From assembly GCF_041296385.1 (NCBI RefSeq), contig NC_091014.1, forward strand, positions 56,066,078 to 56,130,077: DNA of 64,000 nucleotides, read 5' to 3'. This DNA comes from Aphelocoma coerulescens (lineage: Eukaryota > Chordata > Aves > Passeriformes > Corvidae). A model generated the notes under the pieces. It searched no databases. It was not told the origin of the DNA and was given only the letters and a program-made list of their open reading frames with translations. Both the position numbers and the translations under genes were made by a program. Of this stretch, positions 1 to 13,600 are shown piece after piece (the stretch's first letter is position 1; the number at the start of each line of letters is the position of its first letter).

Positions 1-2020
1 TCATTTTCTTTGCAGTTTTTTACATACCCACAAAGAAATAGCCTCAGAGAGTGACACTGCCAGCCACAATCATGGGTTGACATTATATTGGCTTAAGTAA
101 TAAACAGCCATCCTCATATTTTTCCTTTCTCTTTCTCATTACAAAGCTGAAATGAACGAATTATTAATTAGATGCCAGCCTCTGCCCCCCCTCCCGCCCC
201 CTTCACTTTAAATAACTTGGAGACAAGCAGGGGAAAAGTTACCAGGCATTGTTATGCATTCATTATTGTGACATACTAAGCAGAGAGCCAAAGTAATGAC
301 AGAGTAATGCAGCCAAAGAAAATTACCTGTATTATATTGTCATAGGCGATTGAGGCACAGTCAGTTACATGTACACAAACCACAGGAACTGTTTAAAGAG
401 CAAGTAGTTATGGGGCCAAGGGACAAGGAGTTTAAGATAAATACTCTCATGAATTATTTACGGAAAGACTGTGGAAGACTTTTTTTCTTACCAGAAAATA
501 ATTGCAAAAAGTAGGCACAAATCAGGCTATTTGCTGAGCTGGTCTAAAGGAATACACAAGTATGTATGTGTTTCTCTGCTGAACTGTGCCAGAGTTGTCT
601 GACCCTCTCTGGCAAGGGCAGAAGTTCTCATTTTGTCTATTTTTACTCCTCAGTGATGAAGAACATAAGAAAAATGTTTATCCAAGAATTTAAGTTCTAT
701 GTGACCCTCTTCATTTGCAAGGACAAAAATCTCCCAAGCTTTGGAATATTGCCTTCTGCCCTCCTGGTGTGCTTTTACATACCACATGACAGCTCCTGAA
801 GCCCACTTCTTCCTAAAAAGCTTTTCCCTTTTCAGTCAGTGAAAAAGATGAAGAAACTTTTGAGATCCAGTGTACTCATGATTCATCATGAGTCATGATG
901 CCTCAGTTTTGGAACACCCTAAACATAAAAGTTAAACTTATCTTTCATTTCTTTAAGTAAAGAGCTGGGAATGGATTTGGAAATTTTTAGTCATCAGAAG
1001 ATTCAAGAAAATGCTTTACAGCACCTTGATGGGCACCTCCTGCTCCCAATAGTCACAGAGAGACATCACTTGTGCCATGCTCTTCATGACAGGTTCTCCC
1101 CTCCCCCCAGTCTCTCTATCTGCCAGTGAAATCATGCTTCTGCAAAATAACCATAGTATCCTCTGGACAAAAATTAAATAACTCAGTAAAATGAGAAATA
1201 ATTAGGATTGGGCACAAGCAACTGCTGCATGCTCATTGTGCTATGGGCACTGATTTTCTGGAGGAAATCTGTGTGTAAAGATGAAGATGCCATCTCTTAG
1301 AGATACTCTAACACAAGGTTCATCAAAGCTTGAAAAGCCACTGTATTGCTAGCGAAGTTTATCAGACTGCATGCCAGACTCCCACTGGCTTTCACCCAGA
1401 TTCTAAGCTATCTGAGGAATTATTATCTTAAAAGCTTCTTTAGATCTTGTCAGCCACATCTAGCTCACCATGGATGTAGATAAGGTTTACAGTTCCTGAC
1501 AAAGGAGATGGTATCTGACTCCAGGGCTCCCTGTCCTATTTTAAGAATGCAAATTCTTAATGGATTTAATGAGGGGTGAGGGTGTTACTATTAAATATAT
1601 TGAACTGATAATTTTCAGATTTTTTTCTTTTTGAAACAAAAGGAGCAAATTAAAAAGAGATTTATGAGATTCTCAGTGAAGGAGAAGGGTCAAAATATCA
1701 GGGATACGTTAGAGATAGGCAGTCAAAATCAAATCAAAATATTTTAAAATTATTGAAATTAAATATTTCTCTTGAACTTATTTTTGTGTCTGAGGAGGGT
1801 TTCTCACTACAAACATTTTTAAGAGATTGATTTCTTTATTTTTGCCTAGGTTAGGAATAAATCTGAAATTTAAAAAAACATTATGGGACTTGAAGTATCT
1901 CCCACTCAACATCATTAAAAACAAAAAAGCAGAACTGATTGACTCATATGTAATTTGGGCAACATAAACTTTGGATATCTCTGCCTGCCCTGACCAGATT
2001 ACCAACATGGTGATTCTATC
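1..2020. other. Gene-free AT-rich non-coding sequence
   Basis: No exon-like structure or recognisable protein was seen here; short open frames on both strands have no protein character. Positions 1-350 are compositionally mixed and repeat-free and hold a homeodomain-type core (TTATTAATTAG, 161-171) beside a C-rich tract (185-200). A 20-nt palindrome with an AP-1-type TGAGTCA lies at 874-895. If the leftward transcript starting at the CpG island is long, this stretch would be its intron; otherwise it is intergenic. That placement is inference. Confidence 0.55.
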
Positions 2021-2094
2021 TATTCTATTCTATTCTATTCTATTCTATTCTATTCTATTCTATTCTATTCTATTCTATTCTATTCTATTCTATT
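2021..2094. repeat. (TATTC)n pentanucleotide microsatellite
   Basis: Fourteen uninterrupted TATTC units plus a partial unit are visible, with imperfect copies just upstream (2,013-2,020). The units show no interruptions, which suggests recent expansion or ongoing slippage. Read in another phase the motif is ATTCT, the same unit as the human SCA10 repeat. There is no sign that this locus is that gene. Confidence 0.97.
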
Positions 2095-4436
2095 TATTGT
2101 CACACAGTTAAATTTACCCAAACTGGTATTTAACACTCTACATGGGACCCTGCTAATGGTCTTGATTACTGTCCTTCAAGAGTTCCTTGGAACCACTGGT
2201 GATTTCAGGCAATCAAAATATGCGTTTATGAAACAGTAACAAGACAAATGTGTGACTATGTGGAAGAACACAAGCTTTTAACTTTCACAGATTATGTAAA
2301 AGGAAAAAAAAAAAATGAAAACCTCTCAGGGTTTGTCTAACAAGCTTAATTCAACAGATGAAACAAGACCTCTGCAAGGGGAGTTGTGTTCATTACCCTG
2401 TCAGTTCATCACAGGTGAGGTGGCAATGCTTCTGCCACACTCAGTCTCCTGGATCCTGGGCAATGCCTCTCCCATCTGCCTCTCTGGCCAAGCAGAGATG
2501 CTGGCATTTGGGACTGAGCTGCCAGTGACACAGAGCAGGACAACTCTGCTCCTCTCTGGGGTGCTGAGCCTCCCTACAGGTTGTCTCCTGTTGCCATCCC
2601 ACTCCTCCCCTGTGCAGCCCAGGAGACCGTGTTGGATTATCCAGCTCCTGTGTTTCTATCCTGACTCAAATTCAGTCACCCCACAGTACACACCCTCCTG
2701 GACCCATTCTGGTACCTCTCCAGGGCTGCCTGGACAATTGCACAGTTGTTGATCTGGAACAATCTGGTGTTGTCCTGCTCCTCCTGCTACTGGGCTGCTA
2801 ACCTGTCACAGAGCATCTGAGCTGCTTAAGCACTTTCTAATCTACTAGGAAGACTGGAAGCACAGGCTCATGTTCTTGTTTCTTTCCCAATTACTGATCT
2901 TTTTCAAGAACCTTTAGAAACGTCACTTACCCGGGCTTCCTGACACTTCCCTTTGTAAGTCTTTATTTTCAGCTTCTACTCACTTCAACTGCACCGATGT
3001 TTCCTGAGTGGGATTTTTATTTCAGAACAAGCATAAGCAATTTTTTAAACTTTGGCAAAAATGATTGAAAACTTCCCTGAAATGAGACTAAGGGGTGAAA
3101 CCACTATTTTGCCATGACAGCAAGTAGGTAAATATTTATTGTCAAAACTCTAGTGGCCCCATTCTCTGGAGAATGGACACAGTACCCGGTAGAGGCAGCC
3201 TTTCCCCCCTCTATGGTCGCTATGGAAAACTGCTTTTATTTTGCAAGGTTAAGCATTTGAGACATTTAATTTGTGCTCATTACAGCCTTGTTAGAGCTTG
3301 GCTGCTAAATGTTTGAGATGTTTATGTGGCTAGCTCTGTTGTGCAACCATTGCCCTTGAGGAGGACCTGGGTGAACTCCCTGCAGGGCAGGAGAGGCCAA
3401 GAAGCACTCCAGGCAGGAGGACAGGAAAGCAGAGGGCTGGAAACCTGGTTTTCCTGCCTTTCCCAGCATGGAGATTCCTCCAGTAGGGAGGAGGAAGGAC
3501 AGTGCAGCACACTGTGCTGGTGGGAGAGGAGTTTACAGGGCTCTTGGCGGAAACAAATGCACAGAGAAGTCCAAAAGCCAAAGAGAGAGGGGAAGTAAGT
3601 GGAGAAAGAGGAAAGATGAGACTCTCCAGCCCAGTTCTAGCTGCTGAGAATGCTGCTGTCTTTTTGATTTTGCTTTTCTTTAGGTTGTGGAAGAAAAGTT
3701 CCAAAGCAGCAGGAGATAAGGTCAAACACTTGCTCCAGGATAACAGTAATATCAAAAAACACATGCTGCATTGTGTTATCCCCAATTAGCAATTGCTTCC
3801 ATTGTGAGAAACGGTCTTTGAATCACCAAACTTTCACAGTAAGGAACTCCTAGAGAGTAATTGTGAGTTGCACACATCTGAAGTGTTTATGTAAATGCTT
3901 ATTGTTAATAATAACAACGACAATAATGACAATAGAAAATCCCCTGGTTTGTATGGTTGCGGTTGCTCAGAACAGCTGTTTTAATGAGACATCTGCCAGT
4001 GAAACACTTTAGCCTGAGGATAATGAATAACTGTTACTTAACTGAGACAGTATTAGCATAAACTCTGTTTAACGGGGACACATTTGGCCGGTGAATAGTG
4101 GTTTCTTGGTACTTATCCAGGTGTTTAATAGTGAAAATTACAAGCTTGTGGCAAAAATAAATGAATTAATGAATAGTCATACAGGATATACTGTGATTTT
4201 TTTTTTTTTTGGTTGCTTTAAATACCTTAAAGGGATCTTGTCAGGGAGTGAATTATTCAGAACTTAGAGAATCTTTGTGGTGGGTGCTTAGAAATGGTGA
4301 AAGACTGATAATCATTAAGAATCTTGGTCTTTATCTTCTCCTACAGAAATTATTAAATTAGGGAGATATGATCATTTGCATCCCTGATTTATGGCATTAT
4401 TTTCTCTCATCTGAATCTTTCGATCTGTCCATTATG
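2095..4436. other. Gene-free stretch with two GC-richer patches
   Basis: Most of this is AT-rich. Two patches, about 2,390-2,830 and 3,330-3,640, are richer in C and G but poor in CpG. They carry open frames of 145 codons (plus, 2,315-2,752) and 151 codons (minus, 3,785-3,330). The translations are rich in serine, leucine and proline, resemble no family I know, and lack domains. They are probably chance openness in a GC-richer patch. A poly(A) run at 2,301-2,313 precedes the first patch and a 14-nt poly(T) ends near 4,210. Confidence 0.5.
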
Positions 4437-4482
4437 CATATATATATATGTGTGTGTGTATGCTTGTGTGTTTGTGTGCACA
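4437..4482. repeat. Mixed (TA)n/(TG)n low-complexity tract
   Basis: An alternating TA run passes directly into TG runs and continues as interrupted TG-rich sequence. It is an ordinary purine-pyrimidine alternating microsatellite. Confidence 0.85.
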
Positions 4483-7400
4483 TGCATGTTTCACCCACCT
4501 GACTCTGGATTGCTTCCAAGTTGGATAACTGAAGCATCCAGAATGGAATTCCAGGTAGAGAATTTGGTTCTGATAGACTGCTCAGCAGAATGCACAGATT
4601 TTTCTAGTTCCTCTGTAGATATGTTTCAGAGTGATGAGGGAACAGCACAAAAACGTATGGGCAAGAGCAGGCATATGTTGGGATCAATGTTATATTTATG
4701 ATTTTTGTGGACTACTGATCGTCCATGCAAGGAGTAAAAACTTGCTTGCAAGTGCTAATGTTATTTTCTTTCAAGGGAGATGGACTCTGCATGTGTGTGT
4801 TGGCTGTTATTCTCTGGCTTTAAAAGAATGCTAGAAAAGATTATGTTCTCTATGAAATAAGCCAGAATAATGAGGTAGAATGAGACACCAGTGCAGTGTG
4901 ATTCAATTTCTTGGGGCAGACCTATGAATTACATTAATATGAAGCATTGGACTTTTGAACACTGTGAAAAACTCCTATTTCTCTTGAAGAAACTAAACTA
5001 ATCTCTTCTCTCATAAGAAAGAGAGGCTGTTACCCTATTAGTGAAAGAATTTACTAGATTTAGGTGATTGATGGATAGTCCTTCCTCTCATATTCTTAGC
5101 TGTCTTTTCCTGGATATAAAGAATGCCTCTCCTGTCATGGTGAATCTAAAGGTGGAAAAGACCTTTTGTGATCTGGAAGATGGAGAAGACTTTGTTGACC
5201 TGTAAGTAACTGATGTTTGGAGCTCTCTAGAGAAATACTCACCATTTGTTGGGTAAGCCTAACATTCCTACCTTCATTCTGGAAACCAGAAATTATGAAA
5301 TTGCCATTTAGGTAATGTTCAGGAAAAAAAAGGTAATTATTTCAAAGGCACTGAAATATCTAACTTCAATTAATTGATTACCTGATACATCAATATAGCT
5401 ACACAAATATGTACCGTTTCTATTGTGGGTGGAGTGTCAGAACTGTCTGGTGAGAATCATTTGGAATGGAGACGTATGTTTGAGCAAGGCAAGTAGACTG
5501 TCTTTTAAGCAGGAATTTTAGGCTGTGATTCATTTGACCTATTTTAGACACCTACACTAAGACAAGATGAATCTGGAGAAGTGAATCATACCCATCGTTT
5601 CTATACCGCTCTGGACTCCTGTTGAAACTGAAGCAGAGTTTCTGGGAGCTGCTCTAATTTCCTCAAGTTAGAGCACCCCCAGGACAGTTCTCCAACAAGT
5701 AACAAGAATCAGAGCCACTTTTGGAGTTTCGAACATAGCTATGTTACTTAGAAATGAGGAAGTCTTGCTGCTGCTGGCTTTTCTGACAGAAGCCCTAAAC
5801 TCAGTTCCAAAGGCAGTTTGGTGGGACAGAAACACTGATTTTGGAAAGTAAGACAAGACCTACAGTCAAAAGACTTCTTCCACAAAGACAAGCCTTTCTT
5901 ATGTACACTTAGATTCTATCATGAGCAGGCAACTACTACTCCTTTCAGCACCTGAGGTAGGACTGAGGAAATCTACAGGATGGAGATGCTTTTGTTTGCC
6001 TGAATGTAGGTGACTGCTGTTTGCTCCAGAGCTGAGATCAGCGCTCACAAATAGTGGCTTTGCTCCATAACACTCCACCTTTCACCAAACATTTGTGTGA
6101 GTGAGCTAGGATGACTTTTGCTGGTGACCTGGTCACCTCGACACCAGCTCTAACGAATCAAGGCAGTCTGATTTTAATTCCACTTTGCATCATACTCCTT
6201 GTCATGCCTGGCTTTTGTGAAAAACCAGGGAACACTTTAGATGGGAAGGAGTCTCAGCTGGACGTCGAGTCTTTAAACTGAGCTTTAAACTGACTTCAAG
6301 TTTCCACCAAGTTCATTAAAGCCTTGTCTAGTCAAGTTTTCACTATATCAGTGGATGGAGATTTCAAGGTACAGCTCTATTCATTATAGAGCTGCAAACT
6401 TTGCTTACCTCTGTGCCCCCACAGGCTGATTTTGAGTAAAAGGCTGCATCATGGCCTGGTGCAAAATCGCAGGTGAAATGTGCCAGCATCCCTTTAGCAC
6501 CTTACAAAGCACTAACAAAAGGATATACAACTAAAAGGTCCAAGGTCAAAGGAAGAGGTGCCGCCCTGTAAAGAGAAAGCCTTAGGGGAGCTGGTACAAT
6601 GTAGCAATTTGGGGAACTGGCACTGAACCGAACTCTTACTCGCTCCAACTTCACAGACTTACTCTTGGCCAGATACCTAAACCATTTGGCTCAGAAGCAT
6701 TCCAGAAGCAGTCACATTTTCAAAGTGATGCAACAAGGAAATAAATTACCTTTATTATGTGAAAAGCAATCACTGTGCAGTCTCTGAGGAAAAGAAATGT
6801 TGTAAGCAGGAGGCTGCATTTGTCTTGGAAAACTCAGATTCCAATAAATACAGGTGATTGTGCATGACTAATTATACACACAGTCTTGTGCACAAAGTTA
6901 TATCCAGAAAACCTGAGTATTTTATTATGGCTTGAGGACTCCTTGAACAGCTTTGAATTTCTTGCTGGAATTTAAAAAATAGTGCTGTGGTTGGCTGTCT
7001 CAAAGGACAACAAGTCAGATATAAGCTGTCAGGGTTGGTAGGAAATATTTTAGCCTTAGTTGTTTTAAGAACCAACTAAAAAACTTCATTTTATTGTTTC
7101 TTCTTTTGTCTAACACCCCACACAGGTACACACAGGTCCTCTGCACCCTTTAGAAACATTGAAAAGCACTGATTTCATGCAGGATATGACTGTTACTTTG
7201 CCATGTCCTAAGATACCTGTGCTTGAATCAGAGGGTTCACACTAACAGCTTCCCGTCCTTGCTCTTGGAAGAACATCAAGCTTTTGTGTACACCTGTGTA
7301 CATGAGGGCTCTGCAAGGGAAGCTGTGCTCTCACAGCCAAGCTCCCATGAGCCTCTTGCTCCAGTCACAGAAAGATCACACAGCTGGCGAAATTGCTTTA

Positions 7401-7663
7401 GCCCTCCCAACCTCTGGCTGATACAAGGTTCATGTACTTTGACCACGGACCCATTAATGGCCTGCTTTTATTATATTCGTCCCCATCCACAGAAGTAATT
7501 ACCAGGGACCTGTGCTTTCCCTGTGACTTTTCCCAGCTGAGCTCTGCCTGGAGCCAGAAGGACAGTGCATGTGCATATGCATACTGAGGAATTAAGATCA
7601 ATTCCTCATCCTCACATGGCATTTTCACCGGCATTTTTGGAGATAACAGGGAGGGACCTTCTG
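4483..7663. other. Gene-free non-coding stretch
   Basis: I see no exons with convincing splice sites, no recognisable protein and no clear transposable element. Open frames are all under 70 codons. Composition is ordinary AT-rich vertebrate non-coding DNA. Confidence 0.55.
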
Positions 7664-7688
7664 CATAAATAAAAAAAAAAAAAAAAAA
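7664..7688 (+). repeat. Poly(A) run with overlapping AATAAA
   Basis: An 18-nt A run (7,671-7,688) overlaps AATAAA at 7,668-7,673. This could be the tail of an old retrocopy, but the usual 10-30 nt gap between signal and tail is absent and no recognisable gene body lies upstream. A simple homopolymer is more likely. Confidence 0.7.
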
Positions 7689-10600
7689 GACCTAAACAAA
7701 TCCTTTGATAAGGGGCTAATAATTTCTTATTCTGTGTCCAATCAAGGAATATGTTTATTTAGTGATCCTCTTTGTAAACTAGAAACAATTTTTTGAGCTG
7801 ATAATTGCTTTGTATACTCTCCTGAAGAGCTGTAAGATCTCCCACTAAGGGAAAGTGTGAAATTATTTGTACAATTGCTAACAAAATGAGATTCTGATTT
7901 AGGAGTGGAGTTCTGAATTGTGCTTATGTTAATACTAAAAACAATAAGAAATGTCATCTAGAATGATTGCTGGAAGTACCTTAAAGGAGCTCTCTTCGGA
8001 CACCTCTGTTTATGAGTAGAAGAGCTTTCTTTTCCAGATGCACACACACAATCTGGGGAGCATTTCCTCTTGTTTTTGATTTTTTTCCCCTCTGATTGAA
8101 GTAACCTTTCCACTATGAGTGTATAGGTCAACAATCCTTCCTCCGCTACAGGAGCTCAATTCATTGCTGAAGGGAAGAACAAAAAAAGAAACATACTGGA
8201 TCTAAAGGGAACAAGACTGCAGGTCTGAGCAAGACTTGCCCTTGGCATTTTCTCTTGCCCTGCTCTCACAGGCAAGCAAGGCTATAGGGCCCCTCTGTCA
8301 GTCTTATGGAAATACATTTCATTTGAAGGAAATGTTACCCTAGTCCACGGATGCCATAAAGAAAAATGTTGGTCTAAAGTTTAAAGGAGTGATCTCAATT
8401 GTGGAAAGGGCAGTGGCAAATTTGGGGAGGCTTTACTTTGACCTCTCTTGATCTGGACTTTGTAGATTAATGCACACAAAGTGGCCCAAAAAAGAATCCA
8501 ATTACAAGGTGATTAAGAATGCTGAACCAAACAGTCCCTCTGACTGGCCAAATGTGTGTGCCCTGACTGTGTAAAACAGAGGGACTCTTGCTCACACTCT
8601 GTTGCAGGTGAATGTAAAACAAGATTTTGGAGACTTCAGCTTCCCTTTTGGCAAACAAGATGCTTCTGGCAAGAGTTGTTGTCATTGTACAGCTAGTTCT
8701 TCACTCCAAGGAATCTATTTCAGGGATGAGTTTTAAACATGTCAACAAATTACAGCACTGACATGAGTAATTTAGCATTTCTCACCAGTTTTTCCCCATA
8801 CTATACATTTTCATTACAGTATGGTTTATTTTGATGGTAAATCAGAATTGAATACAGAGTGGTCTTTCTCCAGGAAATCAGGCTCCAGCTCTCTCAGGTA
8901 AAGGAAAACCTTTAACACACATGTGATCTGCCCACTATCCAGGAAACTTACTGGAAGTTCCCTGGTTTAGCCCATTCTTTATGTGCAAAAGAAAATTGCT
9001 GACAGGAGTTCTCATGCTTAAGTTTACAGTTTTAAAAACACTTTTAATTGAAACCCCTTTCTGATTTTGCCTTTTTTTCCCCCTGCATGCTCTAGCAAAC
9101 AAACATAATAAAATTCTCTTCTGAATCTTCTCAAGCACCCTAATGTGGGCATTAGTAACCCAAAATTCCCCAGGCCTGGGATGCCGACACCTTGCAGATT
9201 TTTCTGAAAATATAAGAGAGACATGGAGAATAAGGAGAGCTCTGAAAACCCTCTCCTGCCTATCTTTCCACAACTGACACAGTGAAAAGAAAAACGTCAC
9301 AGCAAATATCTGTTGCCTTTCTTCTACTGTCCCATCAGTCACCACCATGTGGGAAGGCTCGCCTGTTCCAGAAGCAAATAATCCTGGAAGGTAAAATATA
9401 GCAGAAATTCCAGGTTTTAATGGACCAAGGGACTCTCGCTTTCATTCTTGCTTCCCCATGGTTCCATTGCACAGGAAGAAAAGAGGATGCTCTGCTTGCC
9501 AGAGATGTTTACAGAAGCAATAAAGGCTTGCTGGCTTCCAAGGAGATGTTTAATGCAGTATCATCATCAGTATCCTGGGGCAGGAGTGCAGCAGGAACTG
9601 TCAGCAAGATCTCTCCATAGGTGGAGGGATCAGTGCATAAAAACAAATGGCAGTGCTCAAGTATGTCAGATTTCATTTGAAAAGCAATTTTATTATGTGA
9701 TTTCCAAGGTATTACTATTTCAGCTAAAGGAAAGAATACTCTGAACTGATAGCATCCCATATCTTAATTGCTTGAGAGAGTATCTGCCAGTGCAGAGAAG
9801 AGCAAGAGGCTTTTAGAGTAATAATGAAATCACCTGCCCCTACTGCACATTTCATGAGTAGATCTCAAAATACTTCATGAGAGGAAGTCAACTTCACTAT
9901 TTCTATTCTACAGAGGATGCAGTTGATATTGCACTTATTTTTTATGCCTCCATACACTAGGAAAGGATTTTGTAAGGGAACAAAGTCTTTTGTAATGGGC
10001 AAATCACTAGTATTTAATTAAGATAGCAACGGGTGATGCTCATCAGCAGTTTTAAAACATCCCTGACTCCACACCTTTGGGAATATCACTTTTATAGTCA
10101 AATAAGAAAATACACAAAACATAAGATTTGCATGGGAGCTTTATTATCTCTTTTATTTCCATAACTACCAATAAAGCCATTCCTCCTGGACAAGGAAGAA
10201 TAAATATCTTCGATGCAGAAAGTTCAGTGAAGTGGCAGAATTATCTAATGGCTAATTTAAAGATGCACATAACCAGAGCAAAGAGGTGATAGCTCTTTAT
10301 ACCAGCTGAACTTGCATTTCCTGAATTCCTCCTCAGAAGCATGGTGTGTGTCTTTGATCACAGTACTTCTCTGAATCTCTGGTTCTGTTGGGGCAATGAT
10401 CTGTTAAAATCTGACATTTTCAAGAACAGAAGAAAAGCATCTTGTTGCCAGTACTCTAAGCATTAGCCACATTTGAGAATGTCAGGTTGGTATTTTTTAT
10501 GTGTGCTTGATACTGTATGGTATGCATGTGTACTCGGAGAATTTACTCCAAGATTTTGAGTTGCAATTTCTTGCTTCCAAGATTGTACATTTACAAGGAG

Positions 10601-13600
10601 TAGCTGCTATCTTGAATAGGTATCTCTACTCTTGTAGGACGGCAGCAGCTTTCTCTTTCTGCTCATCTTGTTCAACACTAAAAACAAACAAAACAAACCC
10701 CACCAAAACCCTAAACAAATATCTACAGAAATCATCCCCAGTTGATTGTGAAACCCTCTCCTTCAGCGTTTCTAACATGTAAATATTGTAATTAGGAATT
10801 GTCATGCAGGTCTACAGAAACTGTAGGTGAAAGCACCCTGAAAGTGATCCCACAAGTAGTCACAGTGTCATTCACTGTTTTGCTGAGCAGGCATTCCAAA
10901 CCCAGCATGTGATCTTGTGTTCTTTCCTTAATTCCCGGGCTTAATTCAATATAACAGGAGAAAAAATGTAAGAGTTTGCTGCCTTAGTTCATAGTGCTAT
11001 TAAATAAAGCTTTTAAAACAATCAAAATTGAGTTTTCTCCTCTTTTGAATGCCCTATTTCTCCCACTTAGTGAGACCTGATGTCTAAGAGCACGATCTGT
11101 TCCACTGAATTGGTAGGATTTCCTATAGACATACCCATGCTAGCTTTGGACCCTACTTCTCCAATACCAGGGGCAGTACAGAATTCAGCCCAGAATATTT
11201 GAGCAGTGTTGCCTCAGACCAGTTTTACTTTCTGCTCTAAACTTAGTGCTATTGCTATGCTGATACAAATTTCAGTGAGCTGTAGTTAGAGCTAAGACAA
11301 TGATTTTGTAAACCCTAAGGTTTTTTTTCCCTCAAAGCTTGTTTTCATCCAGATATCTAATTTTTCTTAATCAGGTTTTTAATAAGTTTTTTCCCCTGCA
11401 ATTTTGGGGCAGGAACAGAGAATAACTGCACTACAAACCTATGTGGCACACCTTCTAGAAGAGTGTATTCTGCAGTTGCTGGTGCCATTGGATCTTAGTG
11501 ATTTCACGTAGTCATCAGTAACGCCACTGGTGAAGAAGCTCTGCAAGAGGGTGGCAGGGAGAGTAAACAGGGAGGACAGGCCAAGGAGGGTTGCTTGGGC
11601 AGTGAGGTAGCTCTCTTATTTCTCTACCATCTCTGCTAAGCTAATGCCAGGAAATAATTCCTTTGTCATAGACAGTAACCTCCCAAATCCTAAGAGAGCA
11701 CACAGAAGCTGTTCCAAAGCACCCTGTGCCTGCCAGCCCAGACAAATATGTGATGGGATAGGAGATCATGAGTCCAGGGTGAGAAACCACAAGGATGTAT
11801 CATTCATTAACACCACCCACAGCCTGCCTGCAGATGTGGGACCTGAGAACAGAGTGCTCATGTGGAGAATGTCAGGAAGCAGAAGCGTGGTAGGCTGCCT
11901 GTGTTGGCAAGCGCGAGATTACCTAACCTATAGTTAGCATGCAGTGTAGGCAGGTTCTATTAGCAAAGTTCAGACCATGATGTGCTAATTAAAGAAGAGG
12001 TTGTCCTAGTTGCTAAGGCAATGAATGCTTTCAGTATTGCTGCTGCTACCTCAACCAAGCATGTTCTCAGCTGTCCTTTCAGTTGTGTTTGTCAGATAGA
12101 CGGGTCAGGACTTGATATTGTTGTTTAGGGGATTACAGTGCTCCTGAGAGCTGGTTTACACGTCAAGAGTAATAGGTGAAAAGAATGCCAGGAAGAAGTG
12201 GTTTAAAACACTGCTTTATCAGGTACCTGTCTGGGGACAAGTTCCTCTTAAAACTATGGGTTTAGGTTATATTGTTTTGGTTTTTTAAGCACAGTTCTGC
12301 TTCTTTTGGGAAAGATGCAGACAAGATGAGGAGATTTGTATGCTGTGAAATTGGTCTAACTGTCATCTTTCTGTAAGTAAGAGGCTGACTGGGTGTTGGA
12401 GCCAGCCCTAGAGTGAAGGAGATGTAATGGTTTGAATTTTTTATTAGTAAAGAAGCTGGCTGCCACCAGACAGGCATCTTGCTTAGGTTAGTCTCATGAG
12501 AAAGCATTGTCTGATTCATTATTCCTCTACCACAATATGTACTGTGCATAGGCAGCTGCTAGAAACCGAAGGATGCATCAACAGGACTGAAAACTGCGTA
12601 TTGTGAAGTTAATGTGTAAGTGAAAAACAGTCTTCATGGGGTGGTCCACTGCTGGCTGCAAGTCACACAGCAGCTCTGTAATCCTTCTTTCTCCATGTGA
12701 GATTTATGTCAATTCCAGCTTGAAACTTTACATGACTGTGTACAACATCTTCAAGGCAGTTTTTTTTCTTTCAGAAACCTCCTCACCAGTGCTATAAAAC
12801 TTTCTTCTCTGTCACTTTCTGGGGAAATGGTTGTCTGGCTGTAACTTTGTGAGATTCCAGAGCCATGATCCTCCTGTGTCTTGGAGATGGGCAACAACAA
12901 TAAAATTGTCAATAAGAGAAAATTGTGTCTGTCTTTGGGAGAAAATAGAGCTCTACATTCATCTCCAGTTTCCAGTATGCTGGGCCACTGTATTTTTTTC
13001 TTCTTATGCTTTTATTCTCTAAAGTAATTTTTTTTGCATCCTATTAGACTGGAGAAAATTTCCTTTAAGTTCACCTGCTTCTCTCCTACCTCAATGCAAA
13101 TGTTGCAGCATCTAGCATCACCCCTCCCTACCAGCCGGTTTGTTACCGCATCCTCCAAGGAATAAAGCTGCCATTTTCCAAAGACCCTTGAAGCCACAGA
13201 ATTTCACTTCTGACTTCCTGAGCACTCTAACCCTAACGGGACATTTACTTATCTTTCTCTTAAAAATGTTCTCGCTACAATTTTATCTGGTCTAATTTTG
13301 CATTGCAAGCTCTGCATTATCCTTTTGCTAACTCAAATATTTCATCCGCACTGCATTCTGCAAAAAGGGGCTGTGAAACCCTCATAATACAAAAAATCTT
13401 ACTTGTACCTCAAATTGTACTTGACGAATGAGCAGGAACCTCTTGCTGCCCCAGACTCATAGAGTAACTGAATCTGCCAGAATCTCCTGCTGCCTGCTGG
13501 AGGCAGACATGGACTGTTAGACTTTGAATATTTGGGATAAAGTTCTGAGAAAAGGAATTCCAGCCCACAACAGCTGAGCCTGAGTTCTTACCCTGAGTTA

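Noticed and set aside
2021..2094. Evidence that this is the ATXN10 locus because of the ATTCT unit
   Set aside because: The motif alone does not identify a locus, and no ATXN10-like exon was seen.
2315..2752. 145-codon plus-strand frame
   Set aside because: No family resemblance and a Ser/Leu/Pro-rich composition typical of chance frames. It starts just after a poly(A) run, but nothing supports a retrogene.
3330..3785. 151-codon minus-strand frame overlapping plus-strand frames
   Set aside because: The same GC-richer patch is open on both strands; no domain and no splice or promoter evidence.
7664..7688. Processed-pseudogene tail
   Set aside because: AATAAA overlaps the A run directly and no recognisable gene body lies upstream.
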